Made by a program: the position numbers and the translations under genes. Below are positions 9,327 through 18,014 of a stretch of 64,000 nucleotides of DNA, piece by piece (the stretch's first letter is position 1; the number at the start of each line of letters is the position of its first letter). The notes beneath the pieces are model-generated. The model worked only from the letters and a program-made list of their open reading frames with translations. It did not search any database and had not been told where the DNA came from. This stretch comes from Cryptosporangium aurantiacum (lineage in GTDB: Bacteria; Actinomycetota; Actinomycetes; Mycobacteriales; Cryptosporangiaceae): assembly GCF_900143005.1 (NCBI RefSeq), contig NZ_FRCS01000008.1, forward strand, positions 248,001-312,000. The letters are read 5' to 3'.

Positions 9327-9590
9327 CTATCCACCGCCTTTGCGTGTGCCGCCCACTGGCGGCTGGACTAGCGAGCCCCGATGGTTTCCGGCTTGCGTAC
9401 CCAAGCCGTGAGGAGCCGGTAAATTCCCGGCAACACATCGAGACCTCCCCATCGTCCGGTTCATCCTGCTGTTCGGGCGCCGAACTCATGGTGCCCTACC
9501 CGGACCAGAGCGAACCTCGCTCGATCGGAACGCTCGGCGCCGCCGGAATTCACAGGCGTGATTTGCTCACAATTAGGGCATTACGGTGCC
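9327..9590. other. Divergent intergenic region with two small stem-loops
   Basis: These 264 bp separate the divergent ligase-fusion and epimerase genes and must carry both promoters. Two adjacent stem-loops are visible: CGGCTTG/CAAGCCG (9389-9408, loop CGTACC) and GCCGG/CCGGC (9415-9431, loop TAAATTC). They lie about 65-105 bp upstream of the ligase GTG, in the probable 5' leader of the peptide-ligase operon, and could be leader RNA structure. No known riboswitch consensus was recognised. No confident -35/-10 pair was found. Confidence 0.35.
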
Positions 9591-10535
9591 ATGACGACGC
9601 AGACGCGACTCCTGTTGCTCGGAGCGGACGGGTTCGTCGGGCACCACGTCCGGGCCCGGCTCGCATCCGAGCCCGGCGTCACGGTCATCACGGTCGCGCG
9701 GCGCGGCGACGTCCACGCTGACGTGCAGCTCGACCTGACCGACGGTGTCGTCGGGGTCGCCCACGCGGTCCGGGAGGTCAGCCCCGACACCGTGGTGAAC
9801 TGCGCGGGCGCCGCCTCCGCACCGAACACGGACCCGGCGGCGATGGCCGCGAACAACCTGGTTGCGGTCGGCAACCTGGTCGACGCGCTGCTCACATCCG
9901 GGCAGCCGATGCGGCTCGTGCACGTCGGCTCGGCCGCCGAGTACGGACGCGTGCCCGCGGGCATCGCGGCCAGCGAGGACACGCCGGAGCGGCCGGTCTC
10001 CACGTACGGCCTCTCGAAGCTGGCCGCCACCTGGCTGGTGCGGACCGCGGCCGCGGCCGGTCTGGACGCGGTCGCGCTGCGCGTGACCACGCCGATCGGC
10101 CCGGAGGCGCCGACGACCACGATCCCCGGGCGGGTGGTCGCGCAGCTGCGCCAGGTCGAGGCGGAGGGCGCAGGCGTGATCGCCACCGGCCCGCTGGACG
10201 ACGTCCGCGACTACGTCGACGTCCGGGACGTGGCGGACGCGGTCGCGATGGCCGCGCTCCGGCCGCGCGGCCACGGCGCGTTGCCCTCGGTGCTCAACGT
10301 CGGCAGCGGGGTGGCGACACCGGTGCGCGAGATGGTGAACACGCTGCTGACGCTGGCCGGTTACACCGGCGGGCTGCGGACCGACGGTGGCGGAATCCAC
10401 CGGGACACCGCGGTGCCGTGGCAGCAGTGCGACGTGAGCGCCGCCCGGAGCGCCCTGGGCTGGGCCCCGACACGCTCCCTGGAAACGTCACTCCGCGACC
10501 TCTGGGAGTCCAGCGACGCGCTGGCCGTTTGCTGA
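9591..10535 (+). CDS. NAD-dependent epimerase/dehydratase (extended SDR)
   Basis: This 314-residue extended short-chain dehydrogenase opens with a Rossmann glycine motif (LGADGFVGHHV) and has the catalytic STYGLSK (YxxxK) near residue 150. The layout matches nucleotide-sugar epimerases, dehydratases and 4-keto reductases of the GDP-mannose/dTDP-sugar type. The ATG at 9591 was preferred to one 33 bp upstream because it starts directly before the Rossmann strand; no good ribosome binding site is visible for either. The 3' end overlaps the convergent fur gene by 48 bp. No glycosyltransferase or sugar-nucleotide gene is adjacent, so the substrate is unknown. Confidence 0.8.
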   Translation: MTTQTRLLLLGADGFVGHHVRARLASEPGVTVITVARRGDVHADVQLDLTDGVVGVAHAVREVSPDTVVNCAGAASAPNTDPAAMAANNLVAVGNLVDALLTSGQPMRLVHVGSAAEYGRVPAGIAASEDTPERPVSTYGLSKLAATWLVRTAAAAGLDAVALRVTTPIGPEAPTTTIPGRVVAQLRQVEAEGAGVIATGPLDDVRDYVDVRDVADAVAMAALRPRGHGALPSVLNVGSGVATPVREMVNTLLTLAGYTGGLRTDGGGIHRDTAVPWQQCDVSAARSALGWAPTRSLETSLRDLWESSDALAVC

Positions 10536-10958
10536 CCTGGCCACGCACGAAGGACACCGGCCCCACCAGGTGACTTCGGCCTCGTCCAGCTGGAAGCCGC
10601 GGTGGTCGGAGGGGACGAGACAGGGCGCGGAGCCGATCGCGCAGTCGACGTCCTCGATCCGGCCGCAATCCCGGCACACCAGGTGATGGTGGTTGTCGGC
10701 CACCCGCGCCTCGTAGCGCCGTGCGCTCCCGGCCGGCTCGATCAGCCGGGCCAGGCCGCTGTCCACGAGCGCGGCCAGCACGTCGTAGATCGCCTGGGTC
10801 GACACCGCGCCGATGCGCGCGCGGACGGCGTCGGTCAGTTCGTCGACCGTGTGATGGCCGCCCTGAGCGAGCAGCGTGAGCACGGCGAGGCGCGGCGTGG
10901 TGATCCGGAGGCCGGCCGAACGCAGCCGCTCCCGGTTCTCGTCGGTCGTGGTAACCAC
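10488..10958 (-). CDS. Fur-family metal-dependent repressor (FurA-like)
   Basis: The 156-residue protein has an N-terminal winged helix (about 8-82, with RITTPRLAVL and STQAIYDVLAAL) and a metal-binding dimerisation domain with His90-His91-His92, the Cys95/Cys98 pair and a second Cys135/Cys138 pair. The sequence closely follows mycobacterial FurA (NHHHLVCRDCG, DHRGFQLDEAEV, WWGRCPSC). FurA proteins usually repress a neighbouring catalase-peroxidase gene and themselves. No katG lies next to it here, so its targets are elsewhere or it is iron-responsive only. It begins with GTG. The 3' end overlaps the convergent epimerase gene by 48 bp, an unusually long overlap. Confidence 0.9.
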   Translation of the reverse strand: MVTTTDENRERLRSAGLRITTPRLAVLTLLAQGGHHTVDELTDAVRARIGAVSTQAIYDVLAALVDSGLARLIEPAGSARRYEARVADNHHHLVCRDCGRIEDVDCAIGSAPCLVPSDHRGFQLDEAEVTWWGRCPSCVARSANGQRVAGLPEVAE

Positions 10959-11046
10959 GGACCCGGGTTACCAAGCTGGAACAGATCCAATCCTCGGACC
11001 CGAAAGAATCTTCCCGCACGGGGCGGCTGCCCTTACTCTCGGCGCC

Positions 11047-11454
11047 GTGCGCGCCCTCGCTGCTCTGCTTCTGCTCGCCACCGTGGCCGGCTGCTCGCTG
11101 TTGCGCGACGACGATCCGGCTCCCACGCCGACGCCGCCGAGCCCGGCCCCGGTCACCTCCAGCGCGTTACCGGCGCCCTCGCCGTCGCCGTCGCCGTCGC
11201 CGCTGCAGACGAGACCGCTGGTGCCGCTGACGCACGCGGAGCTCTGCGACTGGGCAATGGACATGGCCGCGCTGTTCGGCGGCAACCCGGACCCGGTGCA
11301 GTGGGAGCGGTTCGCGGGCGAGGCCCGGAAAGCCGCCGATCAGGAGTTGGCCCTGATCGGCGACAACATGGCGACCGCCATCCGCGGCGCCGACTACGCC
11401 AGAGCCACGAACATCCTGGAACGAGACCTCCCCGCCGAGTGCCCGCCGCAGTAG
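11047..11454 (+). CDS. Small putative lipoprotein
   Basis: The predicted 135-residue protein starts at GTG 11047 with a type II signal peptide: a hydrophobic stretch LAALLLLATVAGC with lipobox cysteine at residue 16. A Pro/Ser/Thr-rich linker of about 40 residues (including PSPSPSPSP) follows, then an unrecognised C-terminal globular part (about 60-135) with two cysteines that could form a disulfide outside the membrane. The much longer upstream reading frame was rejected because the signal peptide sits internally in it and that stretch overlaps fur on the other strand. No ribosome binding site precedes the GTG, so the message may be leaderless. Function unknown. Confidence 0.7.
   Translation: MRALAALLLLATVAGCSLLRDDDPAPTPTPPSPAPVTSSALPAPSPSPSPSPLQTRPLVPLTHAELCDWAMDMAALFGGNPDPVQWERFAGEARKAADQELALIGDNMATAIRGADYARATNILERDLPAECPPQ
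11179..11202 (+). repeat. Hexanucleotide tandem repeat TCGCCG x4
   Basis: Four perfect copies of TCGCCG lie inside the lipoprotein linker and encode the Ser-Pro dipeptide run. Length change here would alter the linker by two residues per copy without shifting frame. Confidence 0.85.
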
Positions 11455-11540
11455 CGAACGCCCAATAACGGCGGGACGGCCCTCCCTTAAGAAAACGGCG
11501 GTGGAGCCCGTCCAGCGTCGTTCTGGGCGGGCCGTGCAGG

Positions 11541-11612
11541 TGGGCGCAGTAGGGTTCGAACCTACGACCCCTCGCTTGTAAGGCGAGTGCTCTTCCGCTG
11601 AGCTATGCGCCC
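11541..11612 (-). tRNA. tRNA-Val (anticodon UAC)
   Basis: This is a complete cloverleaf on the minus strand. The acceptor arms GGGCGCA and TGCGCCC pair over seven bases, the D-loop region is TAGCTCAGCGGAAGAGCA, the anticodon stem is CTCGC/GCGAG with loop CTTACAA (anticodon TAC), and the T-loop is GGTTCGAACC. The discriminator base is A. The genome continues CCT, so the CCA end is not fully encoded. There is no integrase or duplicated 3' end nearby, so it is not acting as an attachment site here. Confidence 0.96.
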
Positions 11613-11671
11613 GGATGGGACTCCTCTGAGGGTAGCGGGCCGCAGCCCGCCACCCGTAACGCGAACCCCCG

Positions 11672-12136
11672 TCACGACTCCAAGGCCGCGAGCGCGCTCG
11701 CGTAGTCGGTGGCCGAGCGGGCGACGCCGAGCTCGGTGACGACCTTCCACCGCACGACGCCCTCGGTGTCGACGAGGAACGTCCCGCGCCGCGCGGAGCC
11801 CTTCTGCTCGTCGAACACGCCGTAACTCTGCGCCACCGCCCCGTGCGGCCAGAAGTCCGACAGCAGCGGGAAGTCGAAACCTTCCTGGTCCGCCCACACC
11901 CGGTGCACGAAGAACGAGTCGACGCTGATCGTCAGGATCTGCACGCGGTCGTTCTGGAACCGCGGCAGGTCGTCACGCAGCGCGCACAGCTCGCCGGAGC
12001 ACACCCCGGAGAACGCGAGCGGATAGAACACCACGAGCACGTTCTTGTCGCCCTTGAACGACGACAGCGACACCGGCTGGTTGTTCTGGTCCGCGAGCGT
12101 GAAGTCCGGGGCCAGGTCACCGACCTCGACGGGCAT
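11672..12136 (-). CDS. ahpE: AhpE-type peroxiredoxin
   Basis: A 154-residue thiol peroxidase of the AhpE/1-Cys class. The peroxidatic Cys46 sits in PLAFSGVCSGELC, and the thioredoxin fold core is VLVVFYPLAFSG. A further Cys51 could be resolving. It reduces peroxides and peroxynitrite in the cytoplasm. ATG 12136 was chosen because AGGAGGG lies nine bases upstream and because this gives the usual length of about 153 residues; the longer open frame adds a non-homologous N-terminus. The order aceE, DUF3052, ahpE matches Mycobacterium tuberculosis Rv2241-Rv2239c-Rv2238c. It follows the DUF3052 gene on the same strand with a 78-bp gap. Confidence 0.9.
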   Translation of the reverse strand: MPVEVGDLAPDFTLADQNNQPVSLSSFKGDKNVLVVFYPLAFSGVCSGELCALRDDLPRFQNDRVQILTISVDSFFVHRVWADQEGFDFPLLSDFWPHGAVAQSYGVFDEQKGSARRGTFLVDTEGVVRWKVVTELGVARSATDYASALAALES

Positions 12137-12214
12137 GAGTTTGTCCCTCCTCGAGTGAACGCACGCCAAAGACGCACCGGAGCGAACGCTGCCGGTGCCG
12201 GCGGGCGGCCCAGG

Positions 12215-12652
12215 TCAGCGCTTGGAGCGCGCCGCCTTCGGTGCGACGAGTCGCGCACCGGACCAGTCCTGCGCGGCGCTGATGCTCGACGTCTGCTGAA
12301 GGCCAGCGGTCGGAGCGACCTCGCTGATGTCGCTCGGCTCGACGTGCCCCGGCCGGCCGGCCTTCGGCGTCAGAAGCCAGACGACGCCGTTGTCGGCGAG
12401 CGGGCTCAGCGCGTTGACCAGTGCATCGAACAGGTCACCGTCGTCCTCCCGCCACCAGAGCATGACGACGTCGACGACCTCGTCGGAGTCCTCGTCGACC
12501 AGGTCGTCACCCACCCGGTCGGCAACGGCGTCACGCAGCTCCTCGGCGCAGTCCTCCTCGAAGCCGATCTCCATGACCACCATGCCCGGCTGGATGCCGA
12601 GCCGGTCGGCCGGGCTCTTGACGCCGTCGGCGTGACCCGCGGTCGCGCTCAC
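12215..12652 (-). CDS. DUF3052 family protein
   Basis: This is a 145-residue acidic protein of a family largely confined to actinobacteria, with the characteristic RLGIQPGMVVMEIGF near the start and DVVMLWWREDDGDL in the middle. No catalytic motif or membrane segment is visible. The GTG start at 12652 has the strong ribosome binding site AGGAGGAGGG upstream; the longer open frame (to 12787) was rejected because its extra residues are low-complexity. It precedes ahpE and lies close to aceE, a conserved actinobacterial arrangement that suggests a link to pyruvate dehydrogenase or redox control. Its biochemical role is unknown. Confidence 0.85.
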   Translation of the reverse strand: MSATAGHADGVKSPADRLGIQPGMVVMEIGFEEDCAEELRDAVADRVGDDLVDEDSDEVVDVVMLWWREDDGDLFDALVNALSPLADNGVVWLLTPKAGRPGHVEPSDISEVAPTAGLQQTSSISAAQDWSGARLVAPKAARSKR

Positions 12653-12785
12653 TCTTCGGTTCCCTCCTCCTACTGATGGCGGCGCGTCGCCGCCTAGTCC
12701 GGTAGTCCACACATTCATCCAGCGCAACGCAAGTGTTGGCCTCAGATGGACGCGACGCGTCGCGCCCACCGGGTATTGACGGACC

Positions 12786-12812
12786 ACCTGCGCCAGGTTT
12801 GTACCCGCAGGT
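12786..12812 (-). terminator. Possible terminator hairpin after the YjbQ-like gene
   Basis: ACCTGCG and CGCAGGT form a 7-bp stem (12786-12792 with 12806-12812) with a 13-nt loop, 16 bp beyond the stop of the YjbQ-like gene. There is no T-tract on the minus strand, so this is a weak terminator candidate. Confidence 0.35.
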
Positions 12813-12827
12813 CAGGCCCCCTCACAC

Positions 12828-13232
12828 TCACCCGGCGAGGAACGAGAAGCGGACCTGGCGATCGTGGTTGTCGACGTTCAGGTCAACCAGGCACAGGCTC
12901 TGCCAGGTTCCCAGCGCGAGCGCGCCGCCGAGCACCGGCAGCGACGCATAGGGCGGAATCAGCCCGGGCATCACGTGGCTGCGCCCGTGCCCGCGGCTGC
13001 CGTGCCGATGCTTCCACCGGTCGTCGGCCGGCAGCAGGTCCTCCAGCGCTGCCAGTAGGTCGTCGTCGCTACCCGCACCGGTCTCCAGGACGGCCAGGCC
13101 TGCGGTCGCGTGCGGGACGAAGACGTGCAGGAGGCCGTCGCCCCGACCTCGGACGAACGCCGACGCCTTGTCCGTCAGGTCGAGCACGACCGGCTTGGAT
13201 CCGGTACGGACGGTGATGATCTCGCTGTCCAC
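12828..13232 (-). CDS. YjbQ/UPF0047 family protein
   Basis: A 134-residue single-domain protein of the YjbQ family, sometimes annotated as a secondary thiamine-phosphate synthase. Family features are VFVPHATAGLAVLETG, an acidic DDDLLAALEDLLP segment, the His-rich HRHGSRGHGRSHVMPGL that probably binds metal, and the C-terminal LGTWQSLCLVDLN. The GTG at 13232 was chosen because AGGGG lies five bases upstream and the length then matches the family; the open frame extends 60 bp further. It is transcribed divergently from aceE. The physiological role of YjbQ proteins is not settled. Confidence 0.85.
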   Translation of the reverse strand: MDSEIITVRTGSKPVVLDLTDKASAFVRGRGDGLLHVFVPHATAGLAVLETGAGSDDDLLAALEDLLPADDRWKHRHGSRGHGRSHVMPGLIPPYASLPVLGGALALGTWQSLCLVDLNVDNHDRQVRFSFLAG

Positions 13233-13434
13233 ATCCCCTATCCTGCCCGTCGCCTCCGTGTCCGCTGCGACGGGTGGTGCGGGCGAACACACTACCCACC
13301 AGTAACGGTCCCCCGGCGCTAACCATCCAGGCCACCAGGGGGCAGGATGGATCGGTAAAGCGAAAAGTGGCCTCGGCCGGTCGCCGACCGTGATCGACCG
13401 GACCTACCCACCGACGAGTGTGACGAGGATCGAC

Positions 13435-16176
13435 GTGGCGAACTCACGCGAACGGCTCCCGGTGATCAGCGACGGGCTGCCCAGTCAGCTCCCGGACATC
13501 GACCCCACGGAGACGTCCGAGTGGCTCGAGTCGCTGGATGCAGTGATCGACAACGCCGGCCGTCAGCGGGCCAGGTACATCATGCTGCGCCTGCTGGAGC
13601 GTGCCCGCGAGAAGCAGGTCGGCGTACCTGCGCTGCGCAGCACCGACTACATCAACTCCATCCCGCCGGAGCGGGAGCCGTGGTTCCCCGGCGACGAGCA
13701 CATCGAGCGCAGGCTCCGCGCGTACATGCGGTGGAACGCCGCGATCCTCGTGCACCGGGCGCAGCGTCCCGGCGTCGAGGTCGGCGGTCACATCTCGACG
13801 TACGCGTCCAGCGCGAGCCTGTACGAAGTGGGCTTCAACCACTTCTTCCGCGGTCACGACGACCCGGGCGGCGGTGACCAGATCTTCTTCCAGGGGCACG
13901 CGTCCCCGGGCATGTACGCGCGGGCGTACCTCGAGGGCCGGCTGACCGAGCACCAGCTCGACGGGTTCCGGCAGGAGTTCTCGCACCCCGGCGGCGGCCT
14001 GTCCAGCTACCCGCACCCGCGGTTGATGCCGGACTTCTGGGAGTTCCCCACCGTCTCGATGGGTCTCGGCCCGATCAACGCGATCTACCAGGCCCGGTTC
14101 AACCGGTACCTGCAGTCGCGCGGCATCCGCGACACGAGCAAGCAGCACGTCTGGGCGTTCCTCGGCGACGGTGAGATGGACGAGCCCGAGTCGCTCGGCG
14201 CGATCGGCCTGGCCGCCCGCGAGGAGCTCGACAACCTCACGTTCGTCATCAACTGCAACCTGCAGCGGCTCGACGGCCCGGTGCGCGGCAACGGCAAGGT
14301 GATGCAGGAGCTGGAGGCGTTCTTCCGCGGCGCCGGCTGGAACGTCATCAAGGTCGTCTGGGGCCGCGAGTGGGACCCGCTGCTGGCCGCCGACACCGAC
14401 GGCGCGCTGGTGAACCTCATGAACACCACGCCGGACGGTGACTTCCAGACCTACAAGGCCGAGTCCGGCTCGTTCGTCCGCGAGCACTTCTTCGGGCGCG
14501 ACCCGCGCACCCGCAAGATGGTCGAGCACCTCTCGGACGACGAGATCTGGAACCTCAAGCGTGGTGGCCACGACTACCGGAAGCTCTACGCCGCCTACAA
14601 GGCCGCGACCGAGCACTCCGGCCAGCCGACCGTGATCCTCGCGAAGACGATCAAGGGCTGGACGCTGGGCAGCCACTTCGAGGCCCGCAACGCCACCCAC
14701 CAGATGAAGAAGCTGACGGTGGAGGACCTGAAGGCCTTCCGCGACCGGCTCTACATCGACATTCCGGACGAGAAGCTCGACAAGTACCTGCCGCCGTACT
14801 ACCACCCCGGCAAGGACTCGGACGAGTACCAGTACCTGATGGAGCGTCGTCGCCAGCTCGGCGGCTCGGTTCCCAAGCGGGTCGTGAAGGCCACGCCGCT
14901 CCAGCTGCCCGGCAAGGACGCCTACGCGCAGCTGAAGAAGGGCTCCGGCAAGCAGAAGATCGCCACCACGATGGCCTTCGTCCGGCAGCTCAAGGACCTG
15001 ATGAAGGACAAGAACATCGGGGCCCGCTTCGTACCGATCATCCCGGACGAGGCACGGACGTTCGGCATGGACTCGCTGTTCCCGACCGCCAAGATCTACT
15101 CGCCGCACGGCCAGGGTTACACCTCGGTCGACCGCGAGCTGATGCTGGCGTACAAGGAGTCGCAGCAGGGCCAGATCCTGCACGAGGGCATCAACGAGGC
15201 CGGTTCGGTCGCGTCGTTCACCGCGGTCGGGACGTCGTACGCCACCCAGGGCGAACCGATGATCCCGGTTTACATCTTCTACTCGATGTTCGGCTTCCAG
15301 CGGACCGGCGACGCGTTCTGGGCGGCCGCCGACCAGCTGGCCCGCGGGTTCGTGCTCGGCGCCACCGCGGGCCGCACGACGCTGAACGGCGAGGGGCTCC
15401 AGCACGAGGACGGCCACTCGCTGCTGCTGGCCTCGACGAACCCGGCGGTCGTCTCGTACGACCCGGCCTGGTCGTACGAGGTGGCGGTGATCACCGAGGA
15501 CGCTCTCCGCCGGATGTACGGGGACGACCCGGAGAACATCTACTACTACCTGACCGTCTACAACGAGCCGATGGTCCAGCCCGCGATGCCGGACCACGTG
15601 ACCGAGGAGGGCATCCTCCGGGGTCTGTACAAGTTCGCGCCGTCGCGGCGGACCGTGGACGGCGCGCCGCGGGCGCAGCTGCTCGCGTCCGGCGTCGCAC
15701 TGCCCTGGGCCCTGCGGGCCCAGCAGCTGCTGGCCGAGGACTGGAACGTCTCGGCCGACGTGTGGTCGGTGACGTCCTGGACCGAGCTCCGGCGGGACGC
15801 GGTCGCCGCGGACGGTGACGCGCTCCTGCATCCGGACGCCGAGCCGCGGACGCCGTGGGTCACTGCCCAGCTGGCCGACTCCGAGGGGCCGGTCATCGCG
15901 TCCAGCGACTGGATGCGGGCGGTGCCGGACCAGATCTCGCGCTGGGTTCCGAGCGACTACACCTCGCTCGGCACCGACGGGTTCGGCGCGTCCGACACCC
16001 GGCACGCGCTGCGGCGGCACTTCAAGGTGGACGCCGAGTCGATCGCGGTGGCGACGCTGCGGGCGCTGGCCCGCCGGGGCGAGATCGAGGCCTCGGTGGC
16101 GGCGGACGCGGTCGCGAAGTACCGCATCGACGACGTGACCGCGGCCCCTCCGGGCGAGACCGGCGGCGCGTCCTAA
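13435..16176 (+). CDS. aceE: Pyruvate dehydrogenase E1 component, homodimeric type
   Basis: A 913-residue homodimeric E1 of the pyruvate dehydrogenase complex. It decarboxylates pyruvate with thiamine diphosphate and transfers the acetyl group to the E2 lipoyl domain, feeding acetyl-CoA to the TCA cycle and fatty acid synthesis. The ThDP motif runs from [10 protein letters not shown] (about residue 244) to NCN some 30 residues on, and the C-terminal transketolase-type domain includes HGQGYTSVD and [10 protein letters not shown]. The protein aligns along its length with mycobacterial AceE as I recall it. GTG 13435 (VANSRERLP) was preferred to the open-frame GTG at 13390 because GAGGA sits just upstream and the 15 extra residues look non-coding. 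It ends with TAA overlapping the convergent GT87 stop, and a terminator follows. Confidence 0.95.
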   Translation: MANSRERLPVISDGLPSQLPDIDPTETSEWLESLDAVIDNAGRQRARYIMLRLLERAREKQVGVPALRSTDYINSIPPEREPWFPGDEHIERRLRAYMRWNAAILVHRAQRPGVEVGGHISTYASSASLYEVGFNHFFRGHDDPGGGDQIFFQGHASPGMYARAYLEGRLTEHQLDGFRQEFSHPGGGLSSYPHPRLMPDFWEFPTVSMGLGPINAIYQARFNRYLQSRGIRDTSKQHVWAFLGDGEMDEPESLGAIGLAAREELDNLTFVINCNLQRLDGPVRGNGKVMQELEAFFRGAGWNVIKVVWGREWDPLLAADTDGALVNLMNTTPDGDFQTYKAESGSFVREHFFGRDPRTRKMVEHLSDDEIWNLKRGGHDYRKLYAAYKAATEHSGQPTVILAKTIKGWTLGSHFEARNATHQMKKLTVEDLKAFRDRLYIDIPDEKLDKYLPPYYHPGKDSDEYQYLMERRRQLGGSVPKRVVKATPLQLPGKDAYAQLKKGSGKQKIATTMAFVRQLKDLMKDKNIGARFVPIIPDEARTFGMDSLFPTAKIYSPHGQGYTSVDRELMLAYKESQQGQILHEGINEAGSVASFTAVGTSYATQGEPMIPVYIFYSMFGFQRTGDAFWAAADQLARGFVLGATAGRTTLNGEGLQHEDGHSLLLASTNPAVVSYDPAWSYEVAVITEDALRRMYGDDPENIYYYLTVYNEPMVQPAMPDHVTEEGILRGLYKFAPSRRTVDGAPRAQLLASGVALPWALRAQQLLAEDWNVSADVWSVTSWTELRRDAVAADGDALLHPDAEPRTPWVTAQLADSEGPVIASSDWMRAVPDQISRWVPSDYTSLGTDGFGASDTRHALRRHFKVDAESIAVATLRALARRGEIEASVAADAVAKYRIDDVTAAPPGETGGAS

Positions 16177-17288
16177 GCCAGAACACGCTCCGGTGCCGTT
16201 TCGACGGTGCCGGAGCGTTTCTGTAGGCACAGCGTGAGGTGCGCGAGGAGTGCGAGCCCGAGGAGCAGGTACGCGTTCTGGACGACCGTGAACGGCACGG
16301 CGAGCCAGGGCTCGCCCGGGCGGTCGACGAGGCGGGTGGCCCACATCGGCGACGTCGCGAACACCACGACGGCGGCCAGAGCGGCTCGGCGGTAACCGTC
16401 CCGCACCAGCACCACCAGCGCCGGTAGCGCCCACACCCAGTGATGGCTCCACGAGATCGGCGACACCAGCAGACCGGTCAGCCCGGTGGTGGCCAGCGCG
16501 GCGAGCCAGTCCCCGCGCCGGGCGTACACGGCGGCCACTCCGATCCCGACGGCTCCGAGGACCAGCGGCACGAGGACGTACCACCCGCCGACCTCACCCG
16601 GCAGCCGCACCAGCGCCCCATAGGGCGACTGGTTGCTGACGTACGGCACGCCGACCCGCGTCGTGTCGTAGAAGATGTCCCGCCAGTACACGAGCGAGGC
16701 ATCCGGGGCCACCAGGAACCCGAGCAGCGTCCCGCCGGCGAACGTCGCCCCGGCGATCATCGCGGCCCGGACCCGTCCCGCGGCCAGCAGCAGCACGATG
16801 AAGATCCCGGGGGTCAGCTTGATCGCCGCCGCGATCCCGATGCCGATGCCCGCCCACCTCCCGGACGCGCCCCGCCGCAGGTCGGTCACCACCAGCGCAC
16901 AAAGCATCAGGTTGATCTGCCCCAGGAACAGCGAGTGCCAGACCGGCTCGAGCAGCAGCCCGCCGACGACCACCACGGCGAGCACGCGCCGATAGCCCGC
17001 CAGCGCGAGCACTCCGCGGCAGGCGACCACGAACGCGGCAACCGACGCCAGTGCCCAGAGCGTCCGCGCGAGCACGAGCGGCACCGCCGAGAGCGGTACG
17101 AACGTGACCGCCGCGAACGGGGTGTACGTGAACCAGTGCGCGGCCTGCTGTTCGAGGTAGAGCCGGGTGCCGTCGCCGACGACCTGCCCGCCGAGCCGGT
17201 AGATGGAGAAGTCCAGCGGGTTCCAGAGCAGGGTGAACACCACCACGACCAGCAGCTGGACCCCGAACGCGACGCGCAGTTTCGACAT
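16173..17288 (-). CDS. GT87-type polyprenol-phosphate mannosyltransferase, PimE-like
   Basis: A 371-residue polytopic membrane protein with about nine to ten hydrophobic helices. It has the GT87 (DUF2029) signature: an acidic residue in the first external loop ([14 protein letters not shown]), [20 protein letters not shown], and an AAIKLTPG motif. Family members transfer mannose from polyprenyl-phosphomannose to phosphatidylinositol mannosides or arabinomannans on the outer face of the membrane. The protein fits a cell-envelope glycolipid role, but the acceptor is unknown. The stop TAG overlaps the aceE stop TAA on the opposite strand through CTAA. The gene lies 72 bp downstream of the response regulator gene and might be read through from it. 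Confidence 0.8.
   Translation of the reverse strand: MSKLRVAFGVQLLVVVVFTLLWNPLDFSIYRLGGQVVGDGTRLYLEQQAAHWFTYTPFAAVTFVPLSAVPLVLARTLWALASVAAFVVACRGVLALAGYRRVLAVVVVGGLLLEPVWHSLFLGQINLMLCALVVTDLRRGASGRWAGIGIGIAAAIKLTPGIFIVLLLAAGRVRAAMIAGATFAGGTLLGFLVAPDASLVYWRDIFYDTTRVGVPYVSNQSPYGALVRLPGEVGGWYVLVPLVLGAVGIGVAAVYARRGDWLAALATTGLTGLLVSPISWSHHWVWALPALVVLVRDGYRRAALAAVVVFATSPMWATRLVDRPGEPWLAVPFTVVQNAYLLLGLALLAHLTLCLQKRSGTVETAPERVLA
16186..16221 (+). terminator. Rho-independent terminator of aceE
   Basis: CGCTCCGG (16186-16193) pairs with CCGGAGCG (16210-16217), with an inner CCGT/ACGG stem around a TTCG-type loop, followed by TTTCT. It begins ten bases after the aceE stop and lies inside the 3' end of the convergent GT87 coding sequence, so one stretch serves as both codons and terminator. 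Confidence 0.75.
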
Positions 17289-17360
17289 GCGCTAGACGCT
17301 GCCGCCGGGCACCGTCCGTCCACATCGCTCCGCGGGCGATATCGCCCCTGGTCAGCAGGC

Positions 17361-18014
17361 TTAATCCCGTGGGCTGACGAGGCCGAACTGGTAGGCCAGG
17401 ATCACCAGTTGCACCCGGTCGCGGGCGTCCAGCTTCGTCAGTAGCCGCGCCACGTGCGCCTTGGCGGTGGCGACGCTGATGAACAACTCGGACGCGATCT
17501 CGGCGTTCGACAGTCCGCGTCCGACCAGCGTCAGCACTTCGCGTTCCCGGTCGGTGATCCCGTTGGCCGACGGACGCTCGGGTGGGGCTGCCGTGCGGCC
17601 GGCCAGCATGTCGACCAGGCGCCGGGTGACGCTCGGTGCGATCAGCGCGTCGCCGCCGGCCACCACGCGGATCGCCGCCAGGATCTCGTCCAGCCCCATG
17701 TCCTTGACCAGGAAGCCGCTGGCTCCGGCCCGCAGCGCCCCGTAGACGTACTCGTCGTCGTCGAACGTCGTCAGCACCAGCACACGGACGTCCGGGGTGG
17801 CCGCGCTGATCGCGCGGGTCGCTTCGATGCCGTCCATCTCCGGCATCCGCAGGTCCATCACGACGACGTCCGGCAGCAGCCGCTCGGCCAGCGCCACCGC
17901 CTCGGTGCCGGTTGCCGCCTCGCCGACCAGTTTCAGGTCCGGCGTCTCGGAGAGCAGCACGCGCAGGCCGGTGCGGATCAGCGGCTGGTCGTCGGCGAGC
18001 ACGATCCGGATCAT
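17361..18014 (-). CDS. NarL/LuxR-type response regulator
   Basis: A 217-residue two-component response regulator. The receiver domain (1-120) has the acidic pair in VLADDQP, the phospho-acceptor Asp in VVMDLRMPEMDG, TTFDDDEYVYGALRAGASGFLVKD with the conserved Lys, and a C-terminal LuxR-type helix-turn-helix (about 150-212, ITDREREVLTLVGRGLSNAEIA). Its ATG overlaps the TGA of the upstream histidine kinase gene (ATGA), so the pair is coupled and surely cognate. Neighbouring genes do not show the stimulus. Confidence 0.95.
   Translation of the reverse strand: MIRIVLADDQPLIRTGLRVLLSETPDLKLVGEAATGTEAVALAERLLPDVVVMDLRMPEMDGIEATRAISAATPDVRVLVLTTFDDDEYVYGALRAGASGFLVKDMGLDEILAAIRVVAGGDALIAPSVTRRLVDMLAGRTAAPPERPSANGITDREREVLTLVGRGLSNAEIASELFISVATAKAHVARLLTKLDARDRVQLVILAYQFGLVSPRD

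Noticed and set aside
9363-9440. Known riboswitch (for example c-di-AMP type) before the ligase operon
   Set aside because: Hairpins are present but no recognised aptamer consensus could be matched by eye; kept only as an unassigned structure.
11179-11202. Tandem repeat as a CRISPR or regulatory repeat
   Set aside because: The hexamer repeat is in frame and simply encodes Ser-Pro pairs in a lipoprotein linker; no spacer structure exists.
11541-11612. tRNA-Val gene as attachment site of an integrated element
   Set aside because: No integrase, no duplicated tRNA 3' end and no foreign gene block next to it.
13444-16584. Open frame of 1046 codons antisense to aceE
   Set aside because: A shadow produced by high-GC codon bias; composition is Arg/Val/Gln-rich with no domain, and aceE on the other strand is certain.
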